From Bacteroidaceae bacterium (lineage in GTDB: Bacteria > Bacteroidota > Bacteroidia > Bacteroidales > Bacteroidaceae), in NCBI GenBank assembly GCA_017618515.1, contig JAFZUB010000101.1, positions 1 through 10,365 of the forward strand: a stretch of DNA of 10,365 nucleotides, written 5' to 3'. Made by a program: the position numbers and the translations under genes. The first letter of the stretch is position 1. Each line of letters opens with the position of its first letter. Below the pieces are notes generated by a model. The model did not search any database. It saw only the letters and a program-made list of their open reading frames with translations, and was not told the DNA's origin. Below are positions 1 to 7,008 of this stretch, in pieces.

Positions 1-21
1 AAACTGTGAGGTTATATCGTT

Positions 22-1035
22 CTATGCGTCTTTGCGACTATCATTGTTAAGAGTGTCTTCAATTATATCGGCTATCACTTCGCCGGGCTCACGGCCAGCA
101 GCGCGTATCTGCTGGGGTATAAAGCTGGTGGCTGTCATACCGGGGGTGGTGTTGACCTCGAGCATGTTGATAGTCTCCTTGCCTTTGGGGCCGGTTAGGA
201 TATAGTCGATGCGTATGATGCCGCGGCATCCGAGGATGTCGTATATGGCAGAGGTGAGCTTGCTGACACGCTCCGCAGTGGCGGGATCGATGCGAGCAGG
301 GGTTATCTCATCTACCATACCGTTGTATTTGGCGTCATAGTCAAAGAACTCCTGGCTGGTGACTACTTCGGTGATGGGAAAGACGTGGCTGGCTTTGCGT
401 GTCTTGTAGCAGCCGCAGGTTATCTCGGTACCGTCGAGGAATGCCTCAATCATGACATCGTTGTCCTCAGCAAAGGCTACCTCGAGGGCAGGGCGCAACT
501 GTTCCTTGGTCTTAACCTTGGTGACACCGTAACTGCTGCCGTCGTCAGAGGGTTTAACAAAGCACGGGAGCCCTATCCTATCGATTATCTCGTCGTCGGT
601 GATGGCGTTCTCCTGCCCCCGGCGTATGAGCAGGCTCTCTGCCACGGTAACTCCGAAAGAACGGAGATAGTTATTAAGGGCAAACTTATTGAATGTCAGT
701 GCCTCTATCAGTACTCCACTGGTAGAGTATGGCATGCGTATGAGGTCGAAGTAGCCCTGCAGGATGCCGTTCTCGCCGGGTGTACCGTGGATGGTGATGT
801 AGGCGAAGTCGGGCACTATCTTCGCGTTGCCACATTGGAAGGAGAAGTCATTGCGATCGACGGCGGTGCGACTGCCATCGGGCAGAAGCGCCTCCCAGAC
901 GAGGCCTTTCATCTCCACGATGTAGCAGTCGTAGATGTCTTTGTCAACGAAGGAGTATATGCCTTGTGCACTGCGCAGCGACACATCGTGTTCGGAGCTG
1001 TCGCCACCGCATACTATTGCTATTATTTTTTTCAT
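22..1035 (-). CDS. ddl: D-alanine--D-alanine ligase
   Basis: ATP-grasp ligase that joins two D-alanines in the cytoplasm to make the dipeptide used by MurF for peptidoglycan precursors. The 337-aa product has the usual family length. Visible motifs: N-terminal GGDSSEH (10-16), HGTPGENG (83-90), the ATP-binding segment PCFVKPSDDGSSYG (157-170), the omega-loop FDYDAKY (231-237) and the C-terminal metal/substrate motif LEVNTTPGM (292-300). The Lys-Tyr pair in the omega-loop is what D-Ala-D-Ala ligases carry; the vancomycin-type D-Lac ligases have His there, so a normal D-Ala-D-Ala product is inferred. The ATG at 1035 is chosen; a TTG directly before it would add one residue and is less likely. 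It is the last visible gene of the PASTA-rluD-ddl operon, 42 nt after the rluD stop. It ends in TAG; only 21 bases of the window lie beyond and no terminator is seen there. Confidence 0.96.
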   Translation of the reverse strand: MKKIIAIVCGGDSSEHDVSLRSAQGIYSFVDKDIYDCYIVEMKGLVWEALLPDGSRTAVDRNDFSFQCGNAKIVPDFAYITIHGTPGENGILQGYFDLIRMPYSTSGVLIEALTFNKFALNNYLRSFGVTVAESLLIRRGQENAITDDEIIDRIGLPCFVKPSDDGSSYGVTKVKTKEQLRPALEVAFAEDNDVMIEAFLDGTEITCGCYKTRKASHVFPITEVVTSQEFFDYDAKYNGMVDEITPARIDPATAERVSKLTSAIYDILGCRGIIRIDYILTGPKGKETINMLEVNTTPGMTATSFIPQQIRAAGREPGEVIADIIEDTLNNDSRKDA

Positions 1036-1077
1036 CAAGCTGATTTACTATTTAACGATTCAATATTTATGTGCTAT

Positions 1078-2151
1078 TTAACTATTTCTGTCTTCCCATA
1101 GGTCGATGAGCTGCTGGAAATCGGGAGCCCACGGAGAGTCGAAGTACATCGGCTGGCGTGTGGTGGGATGCTCAAAGCCCAGGGTCTTGGCGTGGAGTGC
1201 CTGCCGCGGACAAGTCTCGAAGCATCGGCGCACAAACTGGGTGTAGCTGCTGTCGCGCGTGCCACGCAGTATCTGATCACCGCCGTAACGCTCGTCGCAG
1301 AACAGCGGATGGCCGATATGCTGCATGTGGGCGCGTATCTGATGGGTGCGGCCTGTCTCAAGCCTACACTCCACAAGGGTGACATAGTTATAGCGCCTCA
1401 ACACCCTCCAATGGGTGACGGCACTCTTGCCCACATCAGACTGGGGATCAAAAACTGCCATCTTGAGTCTGTCTCTGGGGTCGCGGCCGATATTACCCTC
1501 GATGCGGCCCTCCATATTGTCGAAGTCGCCCCACACCAACGCGTGATAGAGGCGCGAGGTTGTCTTGTTGAAAAACTGAACACCGAGCCTAGTCTTGGCC
1601 AGGGGTGTCTTCGCTATCACGAGAAGTCCGCTGGTGTCTTTGTCGATGCGGTGGACGAGCCCCACCTCTGGGTCGTTGGCATCAAAGGCAGGATTGTCTT
1701 TGAGATGCCACGCGAGGGCGTTGACCAATGTGCCAGTGTAGTTGCCGCAACCGGGGTGCACCACCAGTCCGGCTGGTTTGTTGACCACCATGAGGTCGTC
1801 GTCTTCATACACCACGTCGAGGGGAATGTCCTCGGGCTCTATAGTTGTCTCGTAGCGCGGGCGGTCGAGCATCACGCTCACTACGTCTAGGGGCTTGACC
1901 TTATAGTTACTCTTGACGGGCTTGCCGTTGACATGGATGAAGCCTGCGTCGGCAGCTTTCTGTATGCGGTTGCGCGATATGTCCTGCAGATGGTCAAAGA
2001 GGAACTTGTCAACTCTCAGCAGGCTCTGCCCTTTATCGGCCACCACGCGGAAATGCTCATATAGGGCATCTTCTTCTAATATCTGAATGTCGTCGGTCAA
2101 TCTTTTGAAAGTTCGAGAGTTCGTCTTAGAATATTTCCAGTATGTCGCCAT
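1078..2151 (-). CDS. rluD: RluA/RluD-family 23S rRNA pseudouridine synthase
   Basis: Isomerises specific uridines in large-subunit rRNA to pseudouridine. An S4 RNA-binding domain (about 45-95, LRVDKFLFDHL then RNRIQKAADAGFIHVNGKPV) precedes the catalytic domain. The catalytic motif GLVHRIDKDTSGLLVIAK (164-181) contains the nucleophilic Asp170, and LETGRTHQIRAH (264-275) is the conserved C-terminal motif. RluD-like substrate choice (the helix 69 uridines) is inferred from the S4 domain and general similarity; other RluA subfamilies are possible. The start is uncertain. The ATG at 2151 overlaps the end of the upstream PASTA gene by 26 nt. A TTG at 2100, giving MTDDIQILEED, lies just past the PASTA stop and gives a start closer to where family members usually begin. 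A further ATG at 2196 would give a longer, unlikely overlap. Overlap or near-contact with the PASTA gene suggests translational coupling. Confidence 0.93.
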   Translation of the reverse strand: MATYWKYSKTNSRTFKRLTDDIQILEEDALYEHFRVVADKGQSLLRVDKFLFDHLQDISRNRIQKAADAGFIHVNGKPVKSNYKVKPLDVVSVMLDRPRYETTIEPEDIPLDVVYEDDDLMVVNKPAGLVVHPGCGNYTGTLVNALAWHLKDNPAFDANDPEVGLVHRIDKDTSGLLVIAKTPLAKTRLGVQFFNKTTSRLYHALVWGDFDNMEGRIEGNIGRDPRDRLKMAVFDPQSDVGKSAVTHWRVLRRYNYVTLVECRLETGRTHQIRAHMQHIGHPLFCDERYGGDQILRGTRDSSYTQFVRRCFETCPRQALHAKTLGFEHPTTRQPMYFDSPWAPDFQQLIDLWEDRNS

Positions 2152-2830
2152 AGACGGAGCCAATGGTGTCGCCATAGGCGTCAAACTCCAGCTCATCCAT
2201 CATATAGTGGCCATCGCCGACCACGAGAGTAATAGGCTCGTTGATGTCGATGCGTGTACCCACCGACACATTGCAACCCTTATACTTCACGGAATATACC
2301 CAGTCTCTCTCGCCCTCGATATACTCTGGATCGCCAAGAGTGAAGCCCATGGAGCGCAACTTGGCCATCGCCTCGCGGTAAGACATATTGTCGGCCACAT
2401 CGGGCAGCACTAGCGTGGGGGCATGGTCGGAATTGACGGTAAGACCGATGGTTCGCCCTATCTTGACATAGTTGCCTGCATGCACGCTCTGGTCGCAGAT
2501 AACGCCAGGAGGGATGTTGCGGTTGTAGATAGAATCGCGCACCTCGCCATAGAGCTCCAGCGCATCTAGGCGCTCGTAAGCCTGCCTCACCGTGAGACCC
2601 TTGAGGTCGGGCACTGCCACCTCCTTGCCATGGCGAGTGTAAAGGATACTTGCCCAGTAAGCTCCTGTAATGAACAGAGCCACCAAGACAACCATGGCCA
2701 GCACGTTCTTCCACAGCGGGTATTTCTTCTGTTTCTTTTTGGGCTCGCCCACCTTGCCGTCCATACCTTCCTTGATAGAGACGGGCTTAGATTCAGTGCC
2801 AGAAAATTCTTTCTCTTTGTCTGTCAACAT
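2126..2830 (-). CDS. PASTA-domain single-pass membrane protein
   Basis: A 234-aa protein. A charged cytoplasmic N-terminus (1-40, with a KKKQKK cluster at 31-36) precedes one membrane helix (about 43-64), then an extracytoplasmic region with two PASTA-like repeats (about 70-133 and 140-205), recognisable by VPDLKGLTVRQAYERL and LPDVADNMSYREAMAKL. The tail (206-234) is acidic. PASTA modules bind muropeptides or beta-lactams in penicillin-binding proteins and Ser/Thr kinases. Here there is no kinase or transpeptidase domain, so it is a stand-alone PASTA protein with no activity that can be stated. Its operon with ddl supports a role near peptidoglycan synthesis or sensing, which is inference. 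It is the first gene of the operon, with a promoter immediately upstream. The ATG at 2830 is the only sensible start. Confidence 0.9.
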   Translation of the reverse strand: MLTDKEKEFSGTESKPVSIKEGMDGKVGEPKKKQKKYPLWKNVLAMVVLVALFITGAYWASILYTRHGKEVAVPDLKGLTVRQAYERLDALELYGEVRDSIYNRNIPPGVICDQSVHAGNYVKIGRTIGLTVNSDHAPTLVLPDVADNMSYREAMAKLRSMGFTLGDPEYIEGERDWVYSVKYKGCNVSVGTRIDINEPITLVVGDGHYMMDELEFDAYGDTIGSVYGDILEIF

Positions 2831-2852
2831 ACAGCAAACCGAATTTATGCTG

Positions 2853-2883
2853 CGAAGTTAATACAAAACAGCCATAAAACAAA
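2853..2883 (-). promoter_or_regulatory. Bacteroidota-type promoter of the PASTA-rluD-ddl operon
   Basis: On the minus strand, TTTG (2883-2880) is followed after exactly 19 nt by TAACTTCG (2860-2853). This matches the Bacteroidota -33 TTTG / -7 TAnnTTTG pattern with one mismatch. Initiation would fall near 2846, leaving a leader of about 16 nt before the ATG at 2830. Promoter activity is inferred from pattern and position. Confidence 0.65.
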
Positions 2884-3040
2884 GACAAATGGTCGGAAAA
2901 TTCTATTCCACTATTCAATATCACAATATTATCTCATTTCAATTCAGTATATGCACGTTTCAATTTATTCTTTGCATGTACCAATTCACTCGATATCAGG
3001 GAAAGACACCGCCCACTCAATGATATTTTGAGTCTGCCCA

Positions 3041-3084
3041 TAATAAAACCATCCCGACGCGAAAACCGTTTCTCACATCGGGAT
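3041..3084 (-). terminator. Rho-independent terminator of the peptidase-flavodoxin-GH92 unit
   Basis: On the minus strand, ATCCCGATGTGA pairs with TCGCGTCGGGAT (12 bp, two of them G-T wobbles) around a 10-nt loop (3084 down to 3051). It is followed by GGTTTTATTA (3050-3041), a short T-tract. It sits about 95 nt after the GH92 stop. In the other orientation there is no T-run, so it works for the minus strand only. Confidence 0.75.
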
Positions 3085-3178
3085 AACACTATTTCAGTAC
3101 AGTCTGAGGAATCGCCGCTACACTATTCTACGTCGTCATCCATCTCGTCCCATGCAAAGCCTCCAAAACGGCGAGAAC

Positions 3179-5203
3179 TCAGAAGTGGAATACGAGGTCG
3201 CCGCCTTTCTTGAGTTCATGGACAGAAATAGAATGGTTACGCAAACGCTTGCCATTCCAGGTAACACGCTTCAGCGGCTGCTGCCATGATGTGCGGCCTT
3301 GGGTTCGGACGACGACGGTCGTCTGACGGTCGGCACCGAGGTGGAGAGTCACCTTGTCGAAGAGCGGCGGAAATAGTTCATAAACGGCTTCGCCGACCAC
3401 CAGCGGGTACATGCCCATGCTTGCAAAGACGTACCAGGCACTCATGGCACCGTCGTCCTCGTCCATCTCCGGGCAGTAGCCGCGAGGCTGATTCACGAAG
3501 GCGCAGCCGACGAAGGGAGAGGGGTAGGCATCGTTGCCGCCGTAACGGTGAGTGATACTCTGTGTGGTGAGACTGTGGACGACAGCGCCTGTCGCCTTCG
3601 GCATGCCGAGCCGGCCGAAGAGGAAGGGCACATGGATGTCGGGCTCGTTACCCTGGTTGTATAGTTCCTCGCGGAAGAAGGTCTGCAGCTGCTCGCCGAG
3701 CGTCTTCTTGCCGACAAGTTTCATCATCCGCGGCAGGTACATAGGCGCACCCCAGCGATACTGCCAACGCGTGCCCTGATAGAGACCGTTGCCTTTCATC
3801 TTGGTGAAGGTCTCGTCGATGTGCTGGAACTCCCGTGGCCAGATGCTGTCGAAGATGGCCTCGCCTCGTTTCGTCCAACGGGTGGCCTCGTCCTTCATGC
3901 CCAGCTCGTCTGCCAGTTGTCCGAGTGCCCAGAAATCGCCGCTCGCCTCCAAGCACTGGTCGGGACTCTTCTGGCTGAGGCGCTCTACCTCCGACACCAT
4001 CCCCGGATAGGCATCGCGGAGCGACGGGATGCTGATGTCTTGACGATAGGCGTCCAGCAGGGTGGCAATGGCATGCTCAGTGCGGACCGTCGGCACACAC
4101 TCCTTGTCCGTGCTCCAGTCCTTCTTGCCGGTCAGGTAGAGCTGTGCCAATGACTGCATGATGTCGGATGAGTGGACGTCGTCGATAAGGGTGATGAGTG
4201 GGAACTTCGTGCGGTAGGTGTCCCACAGCGACCACGAGCTGTAGTACGTACAGTCCTTCGCCTCGTGGGTCTTGCCGTCGGTGCCGAGATAGTTGGTCAT
4301 CAGGCCGTCGGTGACCTGAAACGGACTGTGGAAAGTCCTATATAAAGAGGTGTAGAAAAGGATCTGCTGATCCTGCGTGCCGCCTTCAATCTCGACAGCC
4401 GAGAGCAGGTGTTCCCACTGAAGCCGTGCGCGCTCAACCATCGTCTGAAAGTCTGTTTGCCACACGGCCTGCTCTGTCATCCTATCCAGCTCATCGGCAA
4501 GGCCCGTAGAAACCACGATACGCACCTCTACCTGTGACTTGAAACCTAAATCCAGAAACTTCAGTCTCAACCGTCCGTCGGCTATGGTGTCGAGCGCGAA
4601 GGGCGTGCTCGTGTAGAGTCGGTAGTGGAGATGATAGCGTCCTCGGCCACAGGTGTTGGCACACTCGACAAAGCCTTGTCCCATAGTCGGAGACCGTTGG
4701 CCGAACTGGGCGGCGAAGACCTTGTCGAACGCCGAACGGGGATTGAGCAGCAGGACGGCCTTCGACGCGTTGGGGAAGGAGAAGCGCTCCACAGCCATAC
4801 GCTGATCGGCAGTGGCGACGAAGCTCACGCCGTTGCTCAGCAGCACGCTATAATAGCCTGGTGTGGCCTGCTCCGTCTCCTTCATGAGCCGCACATCCTC
4901 TCCCGTTTCATCGGGCATGAGCGAGACGTTGCCGCCGCAGCCGCTGCCACCCACACCGGAGAGGCGGTTGATGCTGAAGCCCGAGATCCTTGGCACCTCG
5001 TAGTCGTAACCCGGATGCTGGCGTGGCTTGCTGTCGGGACATCCCTGCATCTGGCTATAGGGAACCGTAGCGCCAGGCGCCATCTGGCCGTAGTCATCGG
5101 CCGTGCCGATGTAGAGGTTTACCTTATCGAGCACACTGCCCTTCTGGGCGCCCACCACCAAAGGAAGCCATAAGAAGAAAGCAATGCAATTTACTCTTGT
5201 CAT
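3179..5203 (-). CDS. Exported GH92-family glycoside hydrolase, possible mannosyl-phosphate-active type
   Basis: Family GH92 contains calcium-dependent exo-alpha-mannosidases that trim yeast mannan and N-glycans. The 674-aa product has a signal peptide (1-19; cleavage likely between Ala19 and Gln20, no lipobox Cys). The N-terminal beta-sandwich domain is seen from VNLYIGTADD and GATVPYSQMQ through GFSINRLSGVG (75-85). The (alpha/alpha)6 catalytic domain includes YSSWSLWDTYRT (321-332), WQYRWGAP (480-487), GNEPDIHVPFLF (518-529) and the acidic motif MDEDDGAMSAWYVF (580-593). Most GH92 mannosidases have EGNxWQYxW, whose Glu is the catalytic acid. Here the motif reads QGTRWQYRW, with Gln476 in that place, and the following PHD is PMY. 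I recall the same Glu-to-Gln change in the GH92 enzyme that removes mannose from mannose-1-phospho-6-mannose, where the phosphate leaves without acid help. Activity on a phosphodiester-linked mannose is therefore possible; ordinary mannosidase activity is doubtful. It is the last gene of a three-gene unit, 21 nt after the flavodoxin gene. No SusC/SusD partner is visible. Confidence 0.9.
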   Translation of the reverse strand: MTRVNCIAFFLWLPLVVGAQKGSVLDKVNLYIGTADDYGQMAPGATVPYSQMQGCPDSKPRQHPGYDYEVPRISGFSINRLSGVGGSGCGGNVSLMPDETGEDVRLMKETEQATPGYYSVLLSNGVSFVATADQRMAVERFSFPNASKAVLLLNPRSAFDKVFAAQFGQRSPTMGQGFVECANTCGRGRYHLHYRLYTSTPFALDTIADGRLRLKFLDLGFKSQVEVRIVVSTGLADELDRMTEQAVWQTDFQTMVERARLQWEHLLSAVEIEGGTQDQQILFYTSLYRTFHSPFQVTDGLMTNYLGTDGKTHEAKDCTYYSSWSLWDTYRTKFPLITLIDDVHSSDIMQSLAQLYLTGKKDWSTDKECVPTVRTEHAIATLLDAYRQDISIPSLRDAYPGMVSEVERLSQKSPDQCLEASGDFWALGQLADELGMKDEATRWTKRGEAIFDSIWPREFQHIDETFTKMKGNGLYQGTRWQYRWGAPMYLPRMMKLVGKKTLGEQLQTFFREELYNQGNEPDIHVPFLFGRLGMPKATGAVVHSLTTQSITHRYGGNDAYPSPFVGCAFVNQPRGYCPEMDEDDGAMSAWYVFASMGMYPLVVGEAVYELFPPLFDKVTLHLGADRQTTVVVRTQGRTSWQQPLKRVTWNGKRLRNHSISVHELKKGGDLVFHF

Positions 5204-5224
5204 TCTATAACCTTATTTATTATA

Positions 5225-6025
5225 CTATCTCACCACTTCCGTGAACTCGGGCTTGGAGCCTGGCTCCTTCCCTACTGTTACGTAGATGGTAGAAGTACTT
5301 TCCTCGCCGTTCATGCCGCGCCCTTTCACCGTGTACTTATAGTCGGTGCCATCGAGAGTGCGACGCTTGCCCACGGTCTGCGGAGTGCCAAGAGGGAACT
5401 GATAGTTGGAGCAGGCGGCATCAAAGATGGCACGCTCCTCGGCAGTCACAGGCCGCTGCGCAGAGTAGTCGCGCAGTTTCTTTACCTTTCCTTTCTTATA
5501 GCCGTTCTCCTTGAGGAAACGGTCAAGCTCCTTGGGGGTTGCAGCTACTCGTGCAGAACGCACTCCGTAGCCGCGCTGTATCTTCGCCTTGGGCAGTGCG
5601 TTACGCAGAGCATCGGTTGAAGTGTTGAGTCCGCCGCTACCAAAGGTGCAGAAAGGCACGATGGTCTTGCCGGCGAAGTCCTGTTCCTTCACGAGCGTAG
5701 CGATAGGCATGGCATAGGTGCCAAACCAGATGGGATAGCCTAGGAAGACAACGTCGAAGTCGGCAATACGCGACTGCAGCGGCTTGATGGCTGGCAGCTC
5801 GCCCGTCTCACGCTCTCGTCCAGAGCGCTGTATAGTCTCTTGGAAATTGCCCGTGTATGGCACTACGGCCTCCACGGCCTCTATGTCAGCACCCAACTGT
5901 TGCTGTAGCTCTTCAGCCACGGCCTTGGTGGTGCCTGTTTCCGAATAGTAGAGCACCAGTATTTTCTGCGCAGTGGCAGCGGTGACAAATGCCATCGCTG
6001 CCACTGACAATAATAGCTTTTTCAT
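5225..6025 (-). CDS. Exported flavodoxin-like protein
   Basis: A 266-aa flavodoxin-fold protein. A signal peptide (1-19, MKKLLLSVAAMAFVTAATA) is followed at once by the first beta-strand and FMN-phosphate loop, KILVLYYSETGTTKAVAE (21-38, SETGTT loop at 28-33). GYPIWFGTYAMP (96-107) and PFCTFGSGG (124-132) form the other expected FMN-contact loops. After the flavodoxin domain (to about 175) comes an extra basic and C-terminal region of about 90 residues that I do not recognise. A periplasmic FMN-binding redox role is inferred; the electron partner is unknown. The ATG at 6025 is preferred over one 21 nt upstream because it gives a clean signal peptide and starts 4 nt after the stop of the peptidase gene instead of overlapping it. 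Such tight spacing indicates co-transcription with the peptidase and, 21 nt further on, GH92. Confidence 0.88.
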   Translation of the reverse strand: MKKLLLSVAAMAFVTAATAQKILVLYYSETGTTKAVAEELQQQLGADIEAVEAVVPYTGNFQETIQRSGRERETGELPAIKPLQSRIADFDVVFLGYPIWFGTYAMPIATLVKEQDFAGKTIVPFCTFGSGGLNTSTDALRNALPKAKIQRGYGVRSARVAATPKELDRFLKENGYKKGKVKKLRDYSAQRPVTAEERAIFDAACSNYQFPLGTPQTVGKRRTLDGTDYKYTVKGRGMNGEESTSTIYVTVGKEPGSKPEFTEVVR

Positions 6026-6029
6026 AAAA

Positions 6030-6905
6030 TTACAATTCGCTGTCACTCAACTGGAAGGTGTTGCCACGTCTAACGTCGCCAGTGGTAAAGCCGAGCTTGA
6101 GCCATTTCATGCGCTGGGCAGAAGTGCCATGGGTGAAGGTTTCAGGCTGCGAATAGCCCTGGGCCTTCTCCTGCAGATAGTTGTCGCCAATAACCTGCGC
6201 GCAGCGGATGGCTTCCTCGAGGTCGCCATCCTCCAGCGAGGCGAACATCTTATTGTCGTGGTGTGCCCAAACGCCGGCATAGAAGTCGGCGAGCAGTTCC
6301 AGACGCACACTGATACGGTTGGCATCGGTCTTGCTCACCTTCGACATCTGCTCGTGAGCCTTGCCAAGAGTACCAAGCAGGTACTCCACGTGGTGGCCCA
6401 CCTCATGGGCGATGACATAGGCGTAGGCGAAGTCGCCATCAGCACCGAGCTGCTTCTTCATTGAGCTGAAGAAGGAGAGGTCGATATACAGACACTGGTC
6501 GCCAGAGCAATAGAACGGACCCATGCTCGACATACCGTTGCCGCAGCGCGTCTGAACGCTGCCAGTGTAGAGCACCATCTTGGGTGGAGTGTATGTCTTG
6601 CCCAGCTTCTTAAACTGCTCGGCCCACACATCCTCGGTGCCCGCCAGTATCTGCTTTGAGAACTTGGCCAGCTCTTGCTCCTCGGGAGTGAACTCACGCT
6701 GCTGCGTGGTAGTCTCCTGCGCCCCACTGGTAAGGCTGCCGAGATCCACCGAAGAGAGGATACTACTGAGGTCACCGCCGCTGAGCAGCATCATGACCAC
6801 TGCTATTAAGATACCGCCTATACCGCCCAGTCCGGCCTTTTGCATGCCGGTCAAGCCGCGGCGGTCATCAACATTGGTACTTTCGCGTCGTCCATTAAGT
6901 TTCAT
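6030..6905 (-). CDS. YpfJ-type neutral zinc metallopeptidase, membrane-anchored
   Basis: A 291-aa member of the Zn_peptidase family (YpfJ-like). The opening GRRESTNVDDRRG (5-17) is the conserved N-terminal signature of this family. One membrane helix follows (about 24-42), then a low-complexity Ser/Thr/Gln linker. The zinc site is complete: HEVGHH (167-172) gives two His ligands and catalytic Glu168, and ELLADFYAG (203-211) supplies the distal Glu. The Cys-containing segment TRCGNGMSSMGPFYCSGDQC (119-138) precedes it, as is usual. The catalytic part is predicted to face the periplasm. The substrate is unknown for the family as a whole. It is the first gene of the peptidase-flavodoxin-GH92 unit. 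I find no clear promoter in the 103 nt before it, so it may be read through from efp or have a promoter I cannot recognise. Confidence 0.92.
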   Translation of the reverse strand: MKLNGRRESTNVDDRRGLTGMQKAGLGGIGGILIAVVMMLLSGGDLSSILSSVDLGSLTSGAQETTTQQREFTPEEQELAKFSKQILAGTEDVWAEQFKKLGKTYTPPKMVLYTGSVQTRCGNGMSSMGPFYCSGDQCLYIDLSFFSSMKKQLGADGDFAYAYVIAHEVGHHVEYLLGTLGKAHEQMSKVSKTDANRISVRLELLADFYAGVWAHHDNKMFASLEDGDLEEAIRCAQVIGDNYLQEKAQGYSQPETFTHGTSAQRMKWLKLGFTTGDVRRGNTFQLSDSEL

Positions 6906-6928
6906 AAGAGTGTCATTTACTAATTAAA

Positions 6929-6997
6929 GACCCCCTTCCTCGCTCCCCCTCTATGGGGAAGACTCCCCTACTTAGAGAGAGGGATTGGGGGTGGGTC
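6929..6997. repeat. GC-rich imperfect palindrome, REP-like
   Basis: A 69-nt element between efp and the peptidase gene. Both ends carry GACCC (GACCCCC at 6929 and the inverse GGGTC ending at 6997), the arms are C-rich on the left and G-rich on the right, and the centre is a hairpin GGGGA-agac-TCCCC (6955-6968). A second alternative hairpin, TCCCC/GGGGA, overlaps it. I recall similar C/G-rich palindromes scattered between genes in Bacteroidota genomes. A dispersed repeat, an mRNA-stabilising hairpin or a weak terminator for efp are all possible. Confidence 0.6.
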
Positions 6998-7008
6998 CGT
7001 TACAATAA

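Larger units (their letters stand above)
2831..3178. other. 348-nt intergenic region without a gene
   Basis: Lies between the start of the PASTA operon and the stop of the GH92 gene, both on the minus strand. It holds the PASTA operon promoter (2853-2883) and the GH92-unit terminator (3041-3084). Bases 2884-3014 are AT-rich with no convincing coding frame. A small inverted repeat, ACTCAA/TTGAGT with a 7-nt loop, sits at 3015-3033. Bases 3085-3178 are the 3' untranslated stretch of the GH92 unit. Confidence 0.7.

Noticed and set aside
385..1101. Long plus-strand open frame opposite ddl.
   Set aside because: It is antisense to a clearly recognisable ddl with all family motifs; its translation resembles nothing known and its length follows from the GC-rich codon use of the real gene.
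1168..1890. Long plus-strand open frame opposite rluD.
   Set aside because: Shadow of the pseudouridine synthase gene; no recognisable domain or start context.
3015..3033. Inverted repeat ACTCAA/TTGAGT considered as a terminator or operator.
   Set aside because: Only 6 bp, with no T-tract on either strand; the stronger terminator at 3041-3084 already serves the GH92 unit.
3137..3178. A minus-strand frame after the GH92 stop that reads SSRRFGGFAWDEMDDDVE and then a stop, which looks like an acidic protein C-terminus.
   Set aside because: It is out of frame with GH92, which ends naturally. Upstream it runs through GH92 in a non-coding frame with no separate start, and it is too short to call. 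A small out-of-frame remnant cannot be excluded.
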